Source: Symbiodinium natans (Eukaryota; Sar; Dinophyceae; Suessiales; Symbiodiniaceae). From it: a DNA stretch of 62,500 nt. Location of the stretch: NCBI GenBank assembly GCA_905221605.1, contig CAJNDS010001247.1, forward strand, positions 756,552 through 819,051, read 5' to 3'. Positions 9,713 to 19,498 of the stretch are shown here, piece after piece (position 1 is the first letter of the stretch; every line of letters begins with the position of its first letter). The position numbers and the translations under genes are program-made. The notes under the pieces were generated by a model. That model searched no databases. It was not told where the DNA came from and worked only from the letters and a program-made list of their open reading frames with translations.

Positions 9713-10152
9713 ACCTAAATCCGATAAGCTCTTTGCGTCCGGCCCAAAACCCGAAAAGTCCCAAACTCCATGCTTCTAGCGCCTAAACCCTAAATCACGC
9801 ACGGGTGTATTTAATTTAGGGTTTAGGGTGTAGGGTGTAGGGCTTAGGGCTTAGGGTTTAGGATTTAGGGTTTGGGCTTAGGGTGTAGGGTTTTGGGGGG
9901 TGGGGGGGGGCATTTTGGAGGTACTAGAAAGGGCATGCACGTACTTCCTTAGGCTCTCAACAGCCCTAAACCTCTAGAATATTAAGCCCCTCAATGCCTT
10001 AACCCCCCCCCCAAGAGGACATTTCAACCCGAACACCTCTAGACCCCCCCCCCAGAGGACATTTCAACCCTAAAACCTCAAACCCTAAACCCCAACCCTA
10101 AACCCTAAACCCTAAACCCTAAACCCTAAACCCTAAACCCTAAACCCTAAAC

Positions 10153-10208
10153 CGAAGCCCCCGGCGTGCGCCAGGCCGAGCCGTGCTTGTGGGCCCACAG
10201 CCTTGTCA
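10153..10208 (-). CDS. Putative internal exon, unknown gene
   Basis: The minus-strand frame reads SDKAVGPQARLGLAHAGGF. The acceptor-like edge is CCGAG and the donor is G|GTTTAGG, formed by the first telomere heptamer. On the plus strand CCCTAAA lies to the left and TTTAGGG-type DNA to the right. Confidence 0.35.
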
Positions 10209-11222
10209 CTCGGGGGGCTGTTGGGGGTTTAGGGTCTAGGGTTTGGGGTTTAGGGTTTAGGGTTTAGGGTTTGGGGTTTAGGGTTTAGGGTTTAGGGTTT
10301 CGGGTTTGGGGTTTAGGGCTTCGGGCTTAGGGTTTAGGGTTTAGGGTTTGGGGTTTAGGGTTTGGGGTTTGGAGTTTGGGGTTTAGGGATTGGGGTTTGG
10401 GGTTTAAGGTTTGGGGTTTAGGGTTCAGTGTTTAGGGTTTGGGGTTTGGGGTTTAGGGTTTGGGGTTCAGGCTTTGGGTCTGGGGTTTGGGGTTTGGGGC
10501 TTAGGGAAAATAAGATCATGCCCACATAATCCTAAAATGGGGGTGGTTTAGCGCTTCGGATTTAGGGCTTAGGGCAGCTGACAAAATTCCCGACATACAG
10601 CCAGGGAGTAGGCTGCAACTGGGTATCCTCCTTACGACATGGCATGGGGAAGTTTATCCCTGCACTTTCCCCCTCAACGGCAAACTTCCTCAGGGGCTCA
10701 TATTCTACCCCAAGCCCTAAACTCTATACCCTAAACTCTAAACCCTGAGCCCTAAACCCTAAACCTTGAACCCCAAACCCTAAACCCCGTACCCTGAATC
10801 CTTGATCCTAAGCGCTGAATCCTACACCCTGAGCCCTGGGAGGATCCCATACAAGGTAGATGCCTGTAAGGGTTCCTAAGAACAGTAGCATGGTGTACTA
10901 TGTGGGTGGCTCTACTTTTTCAATGCAAAAGCACTCTGGGTAAACCCTAAACCCTAAAGCCAAAGCCCTAAACCCCAAACCCCAAACCCTAAAGCCTAAA
11001 CCCTAAACTCCAAACTCTAAACCCTAAAGCCTAAACCCTAAACCCCAAACCCTAAACCCCAAGCCCCAAACCCTAAACCCCAACCCCAAACCACAAACCC
11101 TAAACCCAAACCCTAAGCCCTAAACCCCAAAACCCAAACCCCACACCCTAAACCCTAAACCCGAAGCCTAAACCCTAAACCCCAAACCCTAAACCCAAAG
11201 CCTAAACCCTAAACCCTAAACC

Positions 11223-11426
11223 CTAAACTGCCGAAAGCGCCGCTGTCCAAAGCTCCCGGTAGACGGGGCCTGCAGTGCCTGGAAAATGTGGGTTTTTTAG
11301 TATTGCAATTGACGGTTTTGGGCACCCCTCCATCTTACTCCGTGAAAGCTCCAAGAAGCCTACGAGCCACTGACAGGCTCCACAAGCTCGGGAGGCCCCA
11401 CCCTGCTCTTTCTCTGTAAAAAGCAA
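11223..11426 (-). CDS. Possible coding fragment, unrecognised
   Basis: A 67-aa minus-strand open frame covers a unique island (GACQWLVGFLELSRSK is typical of its composition). It is bounded by a CCCTAAA tract at its 3' end. There is no recognisable domain, and part of the region may be an exon rather than a whole gene. Confidence 0.2.
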   Translation of the reverse strand: MLFTEKEQGGASRACGACQWLVGFLELSRSKMEGCPKPSIAILKNPHFPGTAGPVYRELWTAALSAV

Positions 11427-11622
11427 GAAAGCCCCCCTTGAGGGGGGTTTGGGGGGTGAACCCTCAACCCTAAATGAGAATAGTTTGGGTGATTGGGGTG
11501 GGACTACATGCTAACGCAAGCGAGCGGCCCGGGTGCTTTTACCACCAGCGAGCTTCCCTTCTATACACCCTAAACCCCAAACCCTAAACCCAAAATCGTA
11601 AACCCTAAACCCTAAACCCTAG

Positions 11623-11684
11623 CAAAGCTCGAAGCTCTCCTCCAGGAGCTCCTCGGGGGGGGCTTCTCCCAAACGGCCTCGGAG
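11623..11684 (+). CDS. Putative internal exon, unknown gene
   Basis: The frame reads KLEALLQELLGGGFSQTASE. The acceptor is CCCTAG immediately after a CCCTAAA tract and the donor is GAG|GTAGGG. The helical, leucine-rich composition resembles the plus-strand exon at 47132-47240 but does not identify a family. Confidence 0.4.
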
Positions 11685-11710
11685 GTAGGGAATGCAGACT
11701 GCTGTCTGCG

Positions 11711-12045
11711 GTTTAGGGTTTAGGGTTTAGGGTTTAGGGTTTAGGGTTTAGGGTTTAGGGTCTAGGGTTTAGGGTTTGGGCTTTCGGGTTTCGGGTTTCA
11801 GGTTTAGGGTTTAGGGTTTAGGGTTTAGGGTTTAGGGTTTCGCGGTTCAGGGTTTAGGGTTTAGGGTTTCGGGTTTAGGGTTTAGGGTTCAGGGCTAGGG
11901 TACAGGGTTTAGGTTAGGGTTTAGGGTTTAGGGTTTCGGGTTTAGGGTCTAGGGTTTAGGGTTTGGGGTTTAGGGTTGAGGGGTTCAGGGGTTCAGGGGT
12001 TCAGGGTTTAGGGGTTGAGGGTTAGGGTTTAGGGTTTACTTATGC
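11711..12045 (+). repeat. TTTAGGG tract with many variants
   Basis: G-strand heptamers with TTCGGGT, TTCAGGG and TTGAGGGG variants, more degenerate than most tracts. Confidence 0.9.
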
Positions 12046-12565
12046 CCACAAAACCTTAGACACTGCAGCCCACAAAGCCCAAACTCTGAGCCCTAAACCC
12101 TAAACCCCTAAACCTAAACCCTAAACCCGAAACCCTAAATCCTAAACCCTAGCCAAGCATGGGTAGCGTGGGTAGCTTGGGTACATGAGATTCATTTTGT
12201 TAGTTGAGCTTCCGGGCCTTACAAGGGCTAGGAGGCTCTTATTCCTTTATTTGGGGTTTAGGGTTTGGGTTTAGGGGTTTAGGAGGGCTTCGGACTAGGG
12301 TTTAGGGTTTCGGGTTGTAGGGTTGAGGGCTTGGGGTTTAGGAGTTTCGGGTTCAAGGTCTAGGCGTTACGGCTTAAGGCTTAGGAGCTTAGGGTGCTGG
12401 GGAGGTTGGGGTCGACGGTCTACGGCTGTTTTTGGGTTTGGGGTTCGTAGGGTTTAGTCTTTGGGAATGCTCCAGCTACACAAGCGAAAACCCCCCCAAC
12501 CGCCGAAGAGCACGATGCTTGGGCCGCGATGAGCGCCAGCGCCTCTCCCAAGGTGAAGGGGCTTG

Positions 12566-12737
12566 GGGCACTACGGTTTCAAGTCTGGATGTCGTTTTGA
12601 GCAGGGATAGGGTTCAGGGTTTAGGGTTTACGGTTTAACTGGAGGTGCAGGCTTTATGGTTTAGGATATAGTGTTCCCTAAACCCTAAACTTTTGAACTC
12701 TGCTCAGAAAGGCCTCCAGACTTGAAACCGTAATGCC
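12566..12737. mobile_element. Inverted-repeat element with telomere-like core
   Basis: Arms of about 37 bp at 12566-12604 and 12701-12737 are inverted copies (TACGGTTTCAAGTCTGGA against TCCAGACTTGAAACCGTA; TTGAGCAG against CTGCTCAG). The interior of about 95 bp is mostly heptamer-like, with both TTTAGGG and CCCTAAA pieces. Confidence 0.75.
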
Positions 12738-12994
12738 CTAAACCCTGCACCCTAGATCCGGGCCAGAGTGCAGCACATACCGCAAAGTTTAGGGTTTAGG
12801 ATTTAGGGTTTAGGGTTTAGGGCTTAGGGTTTAGGGTTTAGGGTTTAGGGTTTAGGGTTTAGGGTTTAGGGTGAGGGTTTAGGGTTTGGGGAGGCTGATG
12901 AAAGCACGAGGGTTTGGGGCCCAGGTTCATCTGAGGGATCACTGAAATAAGCTCACCCTAAACTCCTAAACCCCAAGAAACGGCATTCTGGGGC

Positions 12995-14500
12995 TTAGGG
13001 CTTGGGGGTTCTAGGATCCGCAACCCTAAACCCTAAACCCTTGTTGAGCTGCTCTTGTACAGCACTACTGTCACCGCCCCATTCAGCATCGCCCCAGGTC
13101 ACCACACATCCATCTGCCCGGATCGCAGCAAACGCCTTTTCAGAAGCTTGCAACTGCTGCACGTTCTTGAGCTGCTCTTGTACTGCACTGCTGTCGCCGC
13201 CAGTTTCAGCATCGCCCCAGGTCACCACAGATCCATCAGCCCGGATCGCGGCAAAAGCGCTATGAGAAGCTTGCAACTGCTGCACATTCTTGAGCTGATC
13301 TCGCACAGCACTGCTGTCGCCGCCAGTTTCAGCATCGCCCCAGGTCACCACACATCCATCAGCCCGGATCGCAGCAAAGGCCCCGTCAGAAGCTTGCACC
13401 TGCTGCACGTTCCTGAGCTGTTCTTGTACGGCTCTGCTGTCGCCGCCACAGCCAGGACGGCCCCATGTCACCACAGATCCATCAGCCCGGATTGCAGCAA
13501 ACGCAAATACAGAAGCGTGCACCTGCCGCACGTTCGTGAGCTGCTCTTGTACCTCACTGCTGTCGCCACCGGCAATAGCATGGCCCCAGGTCACCACAGA
13601 TCCATCAGCCCGGATCGCGACAAAAGCGGTAAGAGAAGCTTGCACCTGCTGCACGTTCTTGAGCTGATCTCGTACAGCACTGCTGTCGCCGCCAGTTTCA
13701 TCCTCGCCCCAGGTCACCACAGATCCATCAGCCCGGATCGCAGCAAAGGCCCCGTCAGAAGCTTGAACCTGCTGCACGTTCTTAAGCTGCTCTTGCACGG
13801 CACTGCTGTTGCCACCGACTTGAGCATCACCCCAGGTCACCACAGATCCATCAGCCCGGATTGCAGCAAACGCCCCATTAGAAGCTTGCACCTGCCGCAC
13901 GTTCGTGAGCTGCTCTTGTACGGCACTGCTTTCGCCACCGGCTTCATCATCGCCCCAGGTCACCACAGATCCATCAGCCCGGATCGCGGCAAACGCAAAG
14001 TCAGAAGCTTGCAACTGCTGCACGTTCTGCAGCTGAGCTTGCACGTCACTGCTGTCGCCACCGGCGTCAGCAACGCCCCAGGTCACCACAGATCCATCAG
14101 CCCGGATCACAGCAAACGCCGCTTCAGAAGCTTTCACCTGCTGCACGTTCTTAAGCTGCTCTTGTACGGCACTGCTGTCGCCACCGGCTTCATCATCGCC
14201 CCAGGTCACCACACATGCATCACCCAGCAGTGCAGCAAAGGCAGCGGTAGTGGCCCTGGATTTTGAAGCTAGAAGGCGAGTCTGTCCAACATGCAGGGTC
14301 AGAATGTCATTGTCTTGTAAACGCGCTCGCTTGACTGTGCCTTCGGTCAGCGCATCTCCGGAGGCTGTCAGCAGCCTTCCCTTGCCAACCCTTAGAGCAC
14401 CCTGGGCCCTCTGGCACAAGCAGGTCACAGACTCTTCTGGCTCCGTTGCCAAACTCACGCTCGCGCCACTCAGGAGGTTCACGTGGACTGAAAGCGACAT
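12995..14500 (-). CDS. Ubiquitin-like/RCC1-like repeat protein, copy 2
   Basis: The 501-aa product has the same plan as copy 1: a ubiquitin-like N-terminus (residues 1 to about 78) and ten 41-residue RCC1-type repeats. Here the repeats differ more from each other. The last repeat reaches VQEQLNK and then runs into GLGFRV, which is translated telomere repeat (GGGTTTAGGGTTTAGGG), followed by a short unique tail. The C-terminus is therefore either encoded by an inserted telomere tract or, more likely, the true exon ends near the QL codons and the rest is intron. The start is supported by an in-frame TGA about 42 nt upstream in the same frame. Function unknown, as for copy 1. Confidence 0.83.
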   Translation of the reverse strand: MSLSVHVNLLSGASVSLATEPEESVTCLCQRAQGALRVGKGRLLTASGDALTEGTVKRARLQDNDILTLHVGQTRLLASKSRATTAAFAALLGDACVVTWGDDEAGGDSSAVQEQLKNVQQVKASEAAFAVIRADGSVVTWGVADAGGDSSDVQAQLQNVQQLQASDFAFAAIRADGSVVTWGDDEAGGESSAVQEQLTNVRQVQASNGAFAAIRADGSVVTWGDAQVGGNSSAVQEQLKNVQQVQASDGAFAAIRADGSVVTWGEDETGGDSSAVRDQLKNVQQVQASLTAFVAIRADGSVVTWGHAIAGGDSSEVQEQLTNVRQVHASVFAFAAIRADGSVVTWGRPGCGGDSRAVQEQLRNVQQVQASDGAFAAIRADGCVVTWGDAETGGDSSAVRDQLKNVQQLQASHSAFAAIRADGSVVTWGDAETGGDSSAVQEQLKNVQQLQASEKAFAAIRADGCVVTWGDAEWGGDSSAVQEQLNKGLGFRVADPRTPKP

Positions 14501-14654
14501 GATGCCGCTCAGGCGCCCGCCGGCCCCAGGCCTCGACGCTCAGAAACCTGAAACCTCTATCTTCCGGTTGGCTTGTGTTAGTAGGGTCTAGGGTTTAGGT
14601 TTTAGGGTAAAGGGTTTAGAGTTTAGGGTTTAGGGTTTGGGGTTTAGGGCTTCC

Positions 14655-14973
14655 TCTTACTGTTGGCTAGTAGGGGAGAGGGGGATGAGGATCCCTTAAA
14701 GGGTCTATATAGGGCTTCAATTCCCTCCTTCCCTGCTAACCCTTAGATTCTTGGAATTTTGGACTACGTAAGAACCCTGCAAGTGACGGGCAGGGGACAC
14801 CAATCTCTAAACCCCTACAACGAACGCTTCGCAAGGCTGCAGCTGCGCTTGAAGCCAAAACCCTGGATGTTGGGGTTTAGGGTTTAGGGTTTAGGGTTTT
14901 TGAGCCCCATTTTTTTAATGCCGCTTAAGGGATCCTCATTCCCCCATTCCCTACTAAGCAACAGTAAGAACCA
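14655..14973. mobile_element. Inverted repeat with about 48-bp arms around a telomere tract
   Basis: The arm at 14655-14705 (TTACTGTTGGCTAGTAGGGG, then GATGAGGATCCCTTAA) is inverted at 14925-14973 (TTAAGGGATCCTCATTCCCC, then CTACTAAGCAACAGTAA). The interior holds part of the segment duplicated from upstream of gene 1 and a TTTAGGG tract at about 14873-14900. This is either a composite element or two half-elements flanking a captured fragment. Confidence 0.7.
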
Positions 14974-15210
14974 GGGTCTTCGCTGCCGCTGAAAAATGAT
15001 CAGACGGCGTTTGTTTGGCACCCGCTTCTTCGTCTGATTGTTTTTATGTTCATCGCTTGAATGCTTTTACCATTCTGATTCTAGTGTTTGGGAAGAGCGG
15101 GTCAGGGTTTAGGAGTTAAGGTCTTTGGACCATGTGTTTCGGCCTAGGGCGTTCCCAGGGTTTCAAGTTGTGCGCAGGCTGTCGGTACAGTGCTGCACTA
15201 TAAGATGAAG
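14760..15210. repeat. Upstream segment shared by RCC1-like genes 1 and 2, copy 2
   Basis: Matches 8740-9210 block by block. Compared with copy 1, the sequence between GAAGCCAAA and AAGAACCAG is replaced by telomere heptamers plus one arm of the inverted repeat. This destroys the signal-peptide-like exon present in copy 1. Confidence 0.65.
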
Positions 15211-15261
15211 TTCCCGTAGGAGCCCTCTCATCAGAAAAAGACTGGCTGCACTGACCTACTA

Positions 15262-15369
15262 TGGGGGCCTTAATAACTAGTATAGGGTCTTGAGGGGTTA
15301 CTTCAGTATAATTACAAAGGACCCTAACGGAATCCTATTCGCAGTTATTCCGACCCCTATAGTACCCCC
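15262..15369. mobile_element. Short element family C, copy 2
   Basis: Matches 1752-1860 through a GGGGTTACTTCAGTATAAT block and the TTATTCCGACCCCTATAG end. It ends TATAGTACCCC just before a CCCTAAA tract. Confidence 0.55.
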
Positions 15370-15977
15370 TAACCCGAAACCCTAAACCCCAAACCCCAAA
15401 CCCTAAACCCTACACCCTAAACCGGAGTTTAGGGTTTAGGGGCGGTTTAGGGTTTAGGGTTTAGGGTGTAGGGTTTAGGGTTTAGGGTTTAGGGTTTAGG
15501 GTTTACGGTTTAGGGTTCTTTTTGAGGGGGGCAGGGTTTGGGCCTTGGAGGCGTCTGCGTCTGTCGCTGTCTTGCGGCCTGCGGGCTTGCCGTAGGCTGA
15601 TAGCGCGGTGGGTTCAGGGTTCTGGGTTCAGGGTTCAGGGTTTAGGGCTTAGGGTTTAGGGTTTAGGGTTTAGGGTTTAGGGTTTAGGGTTTAGGGTTTA
15701 GGGTTTAGGGTTTAGGGTTTAGGGTTTAGGGTTTCGGGTTTAGGGTTTAGGGTTTAGGGATGTTCGCCCCCCCCCCCCCTTTTTGCAGCAGTCACCGCAA
15801 CAGGTGTCCTTATCGTACCCCGGAAAACAAAACTCCCAAGGGTTGCAACCCAAGACCCTTCAGCGCCTAAGCCCTAAAACCCAAAACCCAAAAACCCTAA
15901 ACCCTGAACCCTAGTCCCACGCTTCCCTTTTCCCGGAGGAGCAAGCATCCGAACGCCAACAGAACCCGTGAGAAGTA

Positions 15978-16004
15978 GACTCCCAAAATAATTTCTTGGG
16001 AGTC
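15978..16004. other. Perfect small hairpin
   Basis: The nine-base stem GACTCCCAA / TTGGGAGTC has a nine-base A/T-rich loop. It sits in a unique island (15945-16200) that also shares AAAAAGGGTACCC-type sequence with family D. No run of T follows, so it is not a typical terminator. Confidence 0.6.
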
Positions 16005-16309
16005 TTCATATGGGTACTTCCCAAACTAGGGTACCCCTTTTAACCCCAAATAGGACAGAAGCCCCTTAAAGGGACCCCCAAAAAGGGTACCCTTATTTTC
16101 GGAAACCCCCATATCTTCACAGAAAAAGGAAACGGGTATCGACCCAGAGACATCGATGTCAATCCCTGAGGCCTAAGCCCCCCGAACCCAAAACCTCGAA
16201 GCCCACTTTCCGGACAACACTCCTACACCCGAAAACCTGAACCCCCCTAATCCCTACACCCCAAACCCATTCACCCTAAACTCCACAGCCGAAAACCCAA
16301 TTGCCCTGT

Positions 16310-16425
16310 GCATCCCGTCACCTCAGCCCTCATGCCTGCCGCCGCCAAGGTCAGCGCCCGGCGCAGCAGCTCAACGCTCCGGGCGCCCCCGCCCGCGGCC
16401 TGGTTCAGCAGGGCCTCCACAGCGC
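16310..16425 (-). CDS. Possible alanine-rich coding exon
   Basis: The minus-strand frame includes RAVEALLNQAAGGGARSVEL followed by an alanine/leucine-rich helix. The surrounding 61-aa ORF ends in telomere-derived residues. No family is recognised, and the GC-rich composition makes open frames likely on both strands. Confidence 0.25.
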
Positions 16426-16553
16426 GTTGCTGGGGTTGAAAACCGTGAACCCACAAACCCCGAAGACCACGACCGCCTACCCCAACAGAGGGGAGCCCAA
16501 CCCTGAACCCTAAACCCCAACCGGGTTTAGGGTTTAGGTCGCTTGAAAAGTAG

Positions 16554-16645
16554 CCCTGAACTGCGAGCTGCGATGAGCGGCAGCGAGCAGCGAAGGAGCT
16601 CCGTTAGGCCCGAAGCCCTCACACGCGGACCGATTCAACCGAGGG
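16554..16645 (+). CDS. Putative internal exon, unknown gene
   Basis: The frame reads SPELRAAMSGSEQRRSSVRP and continues to QPR. The acceptor-like edge is AAAAGTAG and the donor is G|GTTTAGG at the start of the next telomere tract. No domain is recognised. Confidence 0.4.
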
Positions 16646-16904
16646 GTTTAGGAGTTAGGGTTCGGGGTTTAGGGTTCAGGGTTCAGGGTTCAGGGTTCAG
16701 GGTTTAGGGTTCAGGGTTTAGGGTTCAGGGTTTAGGGTTTAGGGTTTAGGGTTTAGGGTTTAGGGTTTCGGAGTGGTTTCGGATGTAGGGCCCTTGGAGG
16801 TGTGGCCCCGAGAAAGCTGAAGAGGGGGAGGGAGGCCCAGAGAAAAAAGAGGGAGGAAGCCGCCATTTGGAGAGGAGGCACCCTAAACCTTAAACCCTGA
16901 ACCC

Positions 16905-16983
16905 TGAACCCTAAACCCTAAACCCTAAACCCTAAACCCTAAACCCTAAACCCTAAACCCTAAACCCTAAACCCTAAACCCTA
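16905..16983 (-). repeat. CCCTAAA tract
   Basis: Eleven nearly perfect heptamers ending at CCCTAG. Confidence 0.95.
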
Positions 16984-17348
16984 GACAAGCCCTCACCTAA
17001 GCCTCCTGAACCCTTGCATCCGGAGGTTGGCGCTGGGCATTTAGGGTTTAGGGTTTGGGGTTTGGGGTTTGGGGTTCAGGGTTTAGGGTGCGTAGGGTAA
17101 GTAGGATAAGTAGGGTAAGTAGGGTACGTAGGCTTGACAAGCCTGCAAAAAGGGCATCGAGCCCGAGACCTCAAAACCCTAAAACCCTAAAACCCCAAAA
17201 TCCCCAAACCCTAAAACCCTATAACTCTGTTTAGGGTTTAGGGTTTAGGGTTTAGGGTTTAGGGTGTAGGGTGTAGGGTGTAGGGTGTAGGGTGCAGGGT
17301 TTAGGATCCTATAAAAGCCTCAAAACTCTAAAACCCCCAAACCCGGAA

Positions 17349-17470
17349 CACCACACTTGTACGCCCCTTAAGTGCCTTAATACGGTTACAAGTACAGTTC
17401 TAAACTAAAAAACCCAAAACCCTGACCCCTAAACCCTAAACAGAGTTATAGGTACCTTTTGAGGTTGAGG
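17349..17470. mobile_element. Element family B fragment
   Basis: TTAAGTGCCTTAATACGG, then TTACAAGTACAGT, matches the interior of the element at 244-432. CCCTAAA repeats separate it from a trailing TATAGGTACC end. Confidence 0.5.
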
Positions 17471-17965
17471 GTCGAGGACGGCGCGGGTGCCTGCGCCAGC
17501 GCCGCAGTGTGCACCGCGGCGGCCGCAGGCGCGGAGAGTGGCAAAGCCTCCTGAGGTTTTGGTGGGTATAGGGTTTAGGGTTTAGGGTTTAGGGTTTAGG
17601 GCTCAAGGCTCAGGGTTTAGGGTTTAGGGTTTCGGGTTCAGGGTTTAGGGTTTGGGGTTTGGGGTTTAGGTTTCAGGGTTTGGGGTTTAGGGTTTAGGGT
17701 TTGGGGTTTAGGGTTTGGGGTTTAGGTTTGGGGTTTAGGGTTTAGGCCTTGGGCCTTAGGGTTTCGGGTTTAGGGCTTAGGGTTTGGTGGGGTTTAGGGT
17801 TTGGGGTTTAGGGTTTAGGGTTTGGGGTTTAGGGTTTAGGGTTTGGGGTTTAGGGTTTAGGGTTTAGGGTTTGGGAGGTGCGTCGCTAGCCGACACAAGC
17901 TGTTGCTGCCAAGGAATAACCAGACAGCGACCACCGTTTCTGTCCAAGACAGTATCCACGATAGC

Positions 17966-18172
17966 TCAGGCCAATTGCCGCTTATCCCCAGTGCGCGGCG
18001 GGTCCAGAACGAAATCCTTCAGGAAATCCTGCTTGGCGTAAGCCACCGCGCTATATGTCGCAGCATCTGTGGGACATAACGCATCACGGATGCCAGGCGT
18101 GCACAGCCTCAAGGCGTTGTCATGTTGCAGGCCCTCCTGCTGCGTTTTCTGCATCGAGCATAACATGACCAA
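17966..18172 (-). CDS. Possible coding exon, unrecognised
   Basis: A 68-aa minus-strand frame in a unique island reads TDAATYSAVAYAKQDFLKDF and neighbouring residues, with ordinary protein-like composition. It starts next to a long TTTAGGG tract and ends TGDKRQLA. No known domain; it may be one exon of a longer gene. Confidence 0.3.
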   Translation of the reverse strand: MVMLCSMQKTQQEGLQHDNALRLCTPGIRDALCPTDAATYSAVAYAKQDFLKDFVLDPPRTGDKRQLA

Positions 18173-18187
18173 GGGGGTTAGGGTTTT

Positions 18188-18303
18188 GGGTTTGGGGTTT
18201 AGGGTTTAGGGTTTAGGGTTTAGGGTTTAGGGTTTAGGGTTTAGGGTTTAGGGTTTAGGGTTTAGGGTTTAGGGTTTAGGGTTTAGGGTTTAGGGTTTAG
18301 GTT
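18188..18303 (+). repeat. Pure TTTAGGG tract
   Basis: About 16 heptamers following short TTTGGG variants. Confidence 0.96.
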
Positions 18304-18552
18304 TAAGAACCAAAACATAACAGAAAAACCTAACACAAAGAACCCTTAAACTCAACTCTTCAGCTAGAGAACTTTCGAAACACTCAACCTAAACCTTAAG
18401 AGGCAAGTTACGCCATATTCATCCAGACCCGAAACCCCGGCCCCAAACCCCAAAACCCCAAAACCCCAAACCCCAAACCCTAAACCCCAAACCCCAAACC
18501 CTAAACCCTAAACCCTAAACCCCAAACCCCAAACCCTAAACCCTAAACATAG

Positions 18553-18666
18553 GGGCCTCCAACAACGCGGCTGCGCCCGGCCACTCGCCGTTCGCCGCCG
18601 CCGCGGCAGCCGAGCTAGCAGCGCAGCGGCAAAGGGCTTCCCTCTCGTCTTCCTCCGGCTTGCAGG
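18553..18666 (+). CDS. Putative internal exon, alanine-rich
   Basis: The frame reads ASNNAAAPGHSPFAAAAAAE and continues to SSSSGLQ with no stop. The acceptor ATAG follows a CCCTAAA tract, and the donor AGG|GTTTAGG is the first heptamer of the next tract. It is a clear example of the CCCTAAA / island / TTTAGGG layout. Confidence 0.4.
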
Positions 18667-18904
18667 GTTTAGGGTTTAGGGTTTGGGGTTTAGGGTTTGG
18701 GGTTTAGGGTTTGGGGTTCAGGGTTTAGGGGTAGGGTTTAGGGTTCAGGGTTCAGGTTTCAGGGTTTAGGGTTTCGGGTTTGGGATTTAGGGTTTGGGGC
18801 TCAGGGTTTAGGGTTTGGGACTCAGGCTTGGGAGGGGGACAGGTTTCGGAATTAAGAGTCGAGGGTTTTGAAGTTCCCTAAGCCCAAAGGGACTTTAACG
18901 AAGA

Positions 18905-19080
18905 ACCGCAAGCAGGGAACCCCAGTGAGTAGAAATAGAATAAGAGTATACCTACCATGGTTTTAGTGTCCTAAACCCGAAACCCTAAACCCTAAATACC
19001 CTAAACCTTAAACGCTACACCCTAAACCCGTCCTTGTGTTCCCTTTATGTTCCTACTATGTTCTTGGGGTTCCCTGTTGG
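18905..19080. mobile_element. Inverted-repeat element with telomere-like loop (family G)
   Basis: The left arm (about 18914-18958, CAGGGAACCCCAGTGAGTAG) and right arm (about 19035-19072, ending GGGGTTCCCTG) are imperfect inverted copies. The interior (18970-19030) is CCCTAAA-type repeat with variants. Confidence 0.55.
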
Positions 19081-19316
19081 GGCTCCCATGAGGATCCTTT
19101 ACTAGGGTTTAGGGTTTAGGGTTTATGGGGTTTATAGGGTTCATAGGGTTTAGGGATTAGGGTTTAGGGTTTAGGGTATTGAGGGTTTAGGGTATATAGG
19201 GTTTAGGGTTTAGGGCTTAGGGTTTGGGACACTAAACCCATAGTTTCCATCCACAGAGGTTGCCCTAGTCCTCGGGAATCCCTAAAATCTCAGCCCGCGA
19301 GTTCTCATGAGTATGC

Positions 19317-19385
19317 TCCCTGTTGGTGTCCTTACTATAAGGCGGCCCCTCTTCTTTAGGGTGCCCAAAAAGGGACATTTAGAGA
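19317..19385. mobile_element. Short element family D, copy 1
   Basis: TGTTGGTGTCCTTACTATAA, then GGCGGCCCCTCTTCTTTAGG and a GTGCCCAAAAAGGGACA end, are shared with 35637-35712 and 36626-36690. Confidence 0.65.
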
Positions 19386-19498
19386 GCTCACTACATGAAG
19401 CAGCAGGACTTCAGAGGTAGGAGAACAGATGCAGCCCCACGCACTCTCCTCAATCAAAACTCAAACCTGAATCCCCGAAAACCCTGAAGCCCTGCAAC

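Larger units (their letters stand above)
9210..11220. repeat. Telomere-like region between genes 1 and 2 (first part)
   Basis: Alternating tracts: TTTAGGG 9255-9370, CCCTAAA 9467-9530, CCCTAAA 9601-9710, TTTAGGG with many TTTGGGG variants 10230-10504, and C-rich mixed tracts 10940-11230. Unique islands lie at 9376-9456 (family E), 9533-9600, 10153-10208 and 10510-10700. The island at 9534-9600 has a plus-strand open frame (QELADLPGLQMADSIM) but no clear donor. Confidence 0.75.

Noticed and set aside
13055-14266. Plus-strand 403-aa frame opposite RCC1-like gene 2, and similar frames opposite gene 3
   Set aside because: Same reason: shadows of the 41-residue repeat.
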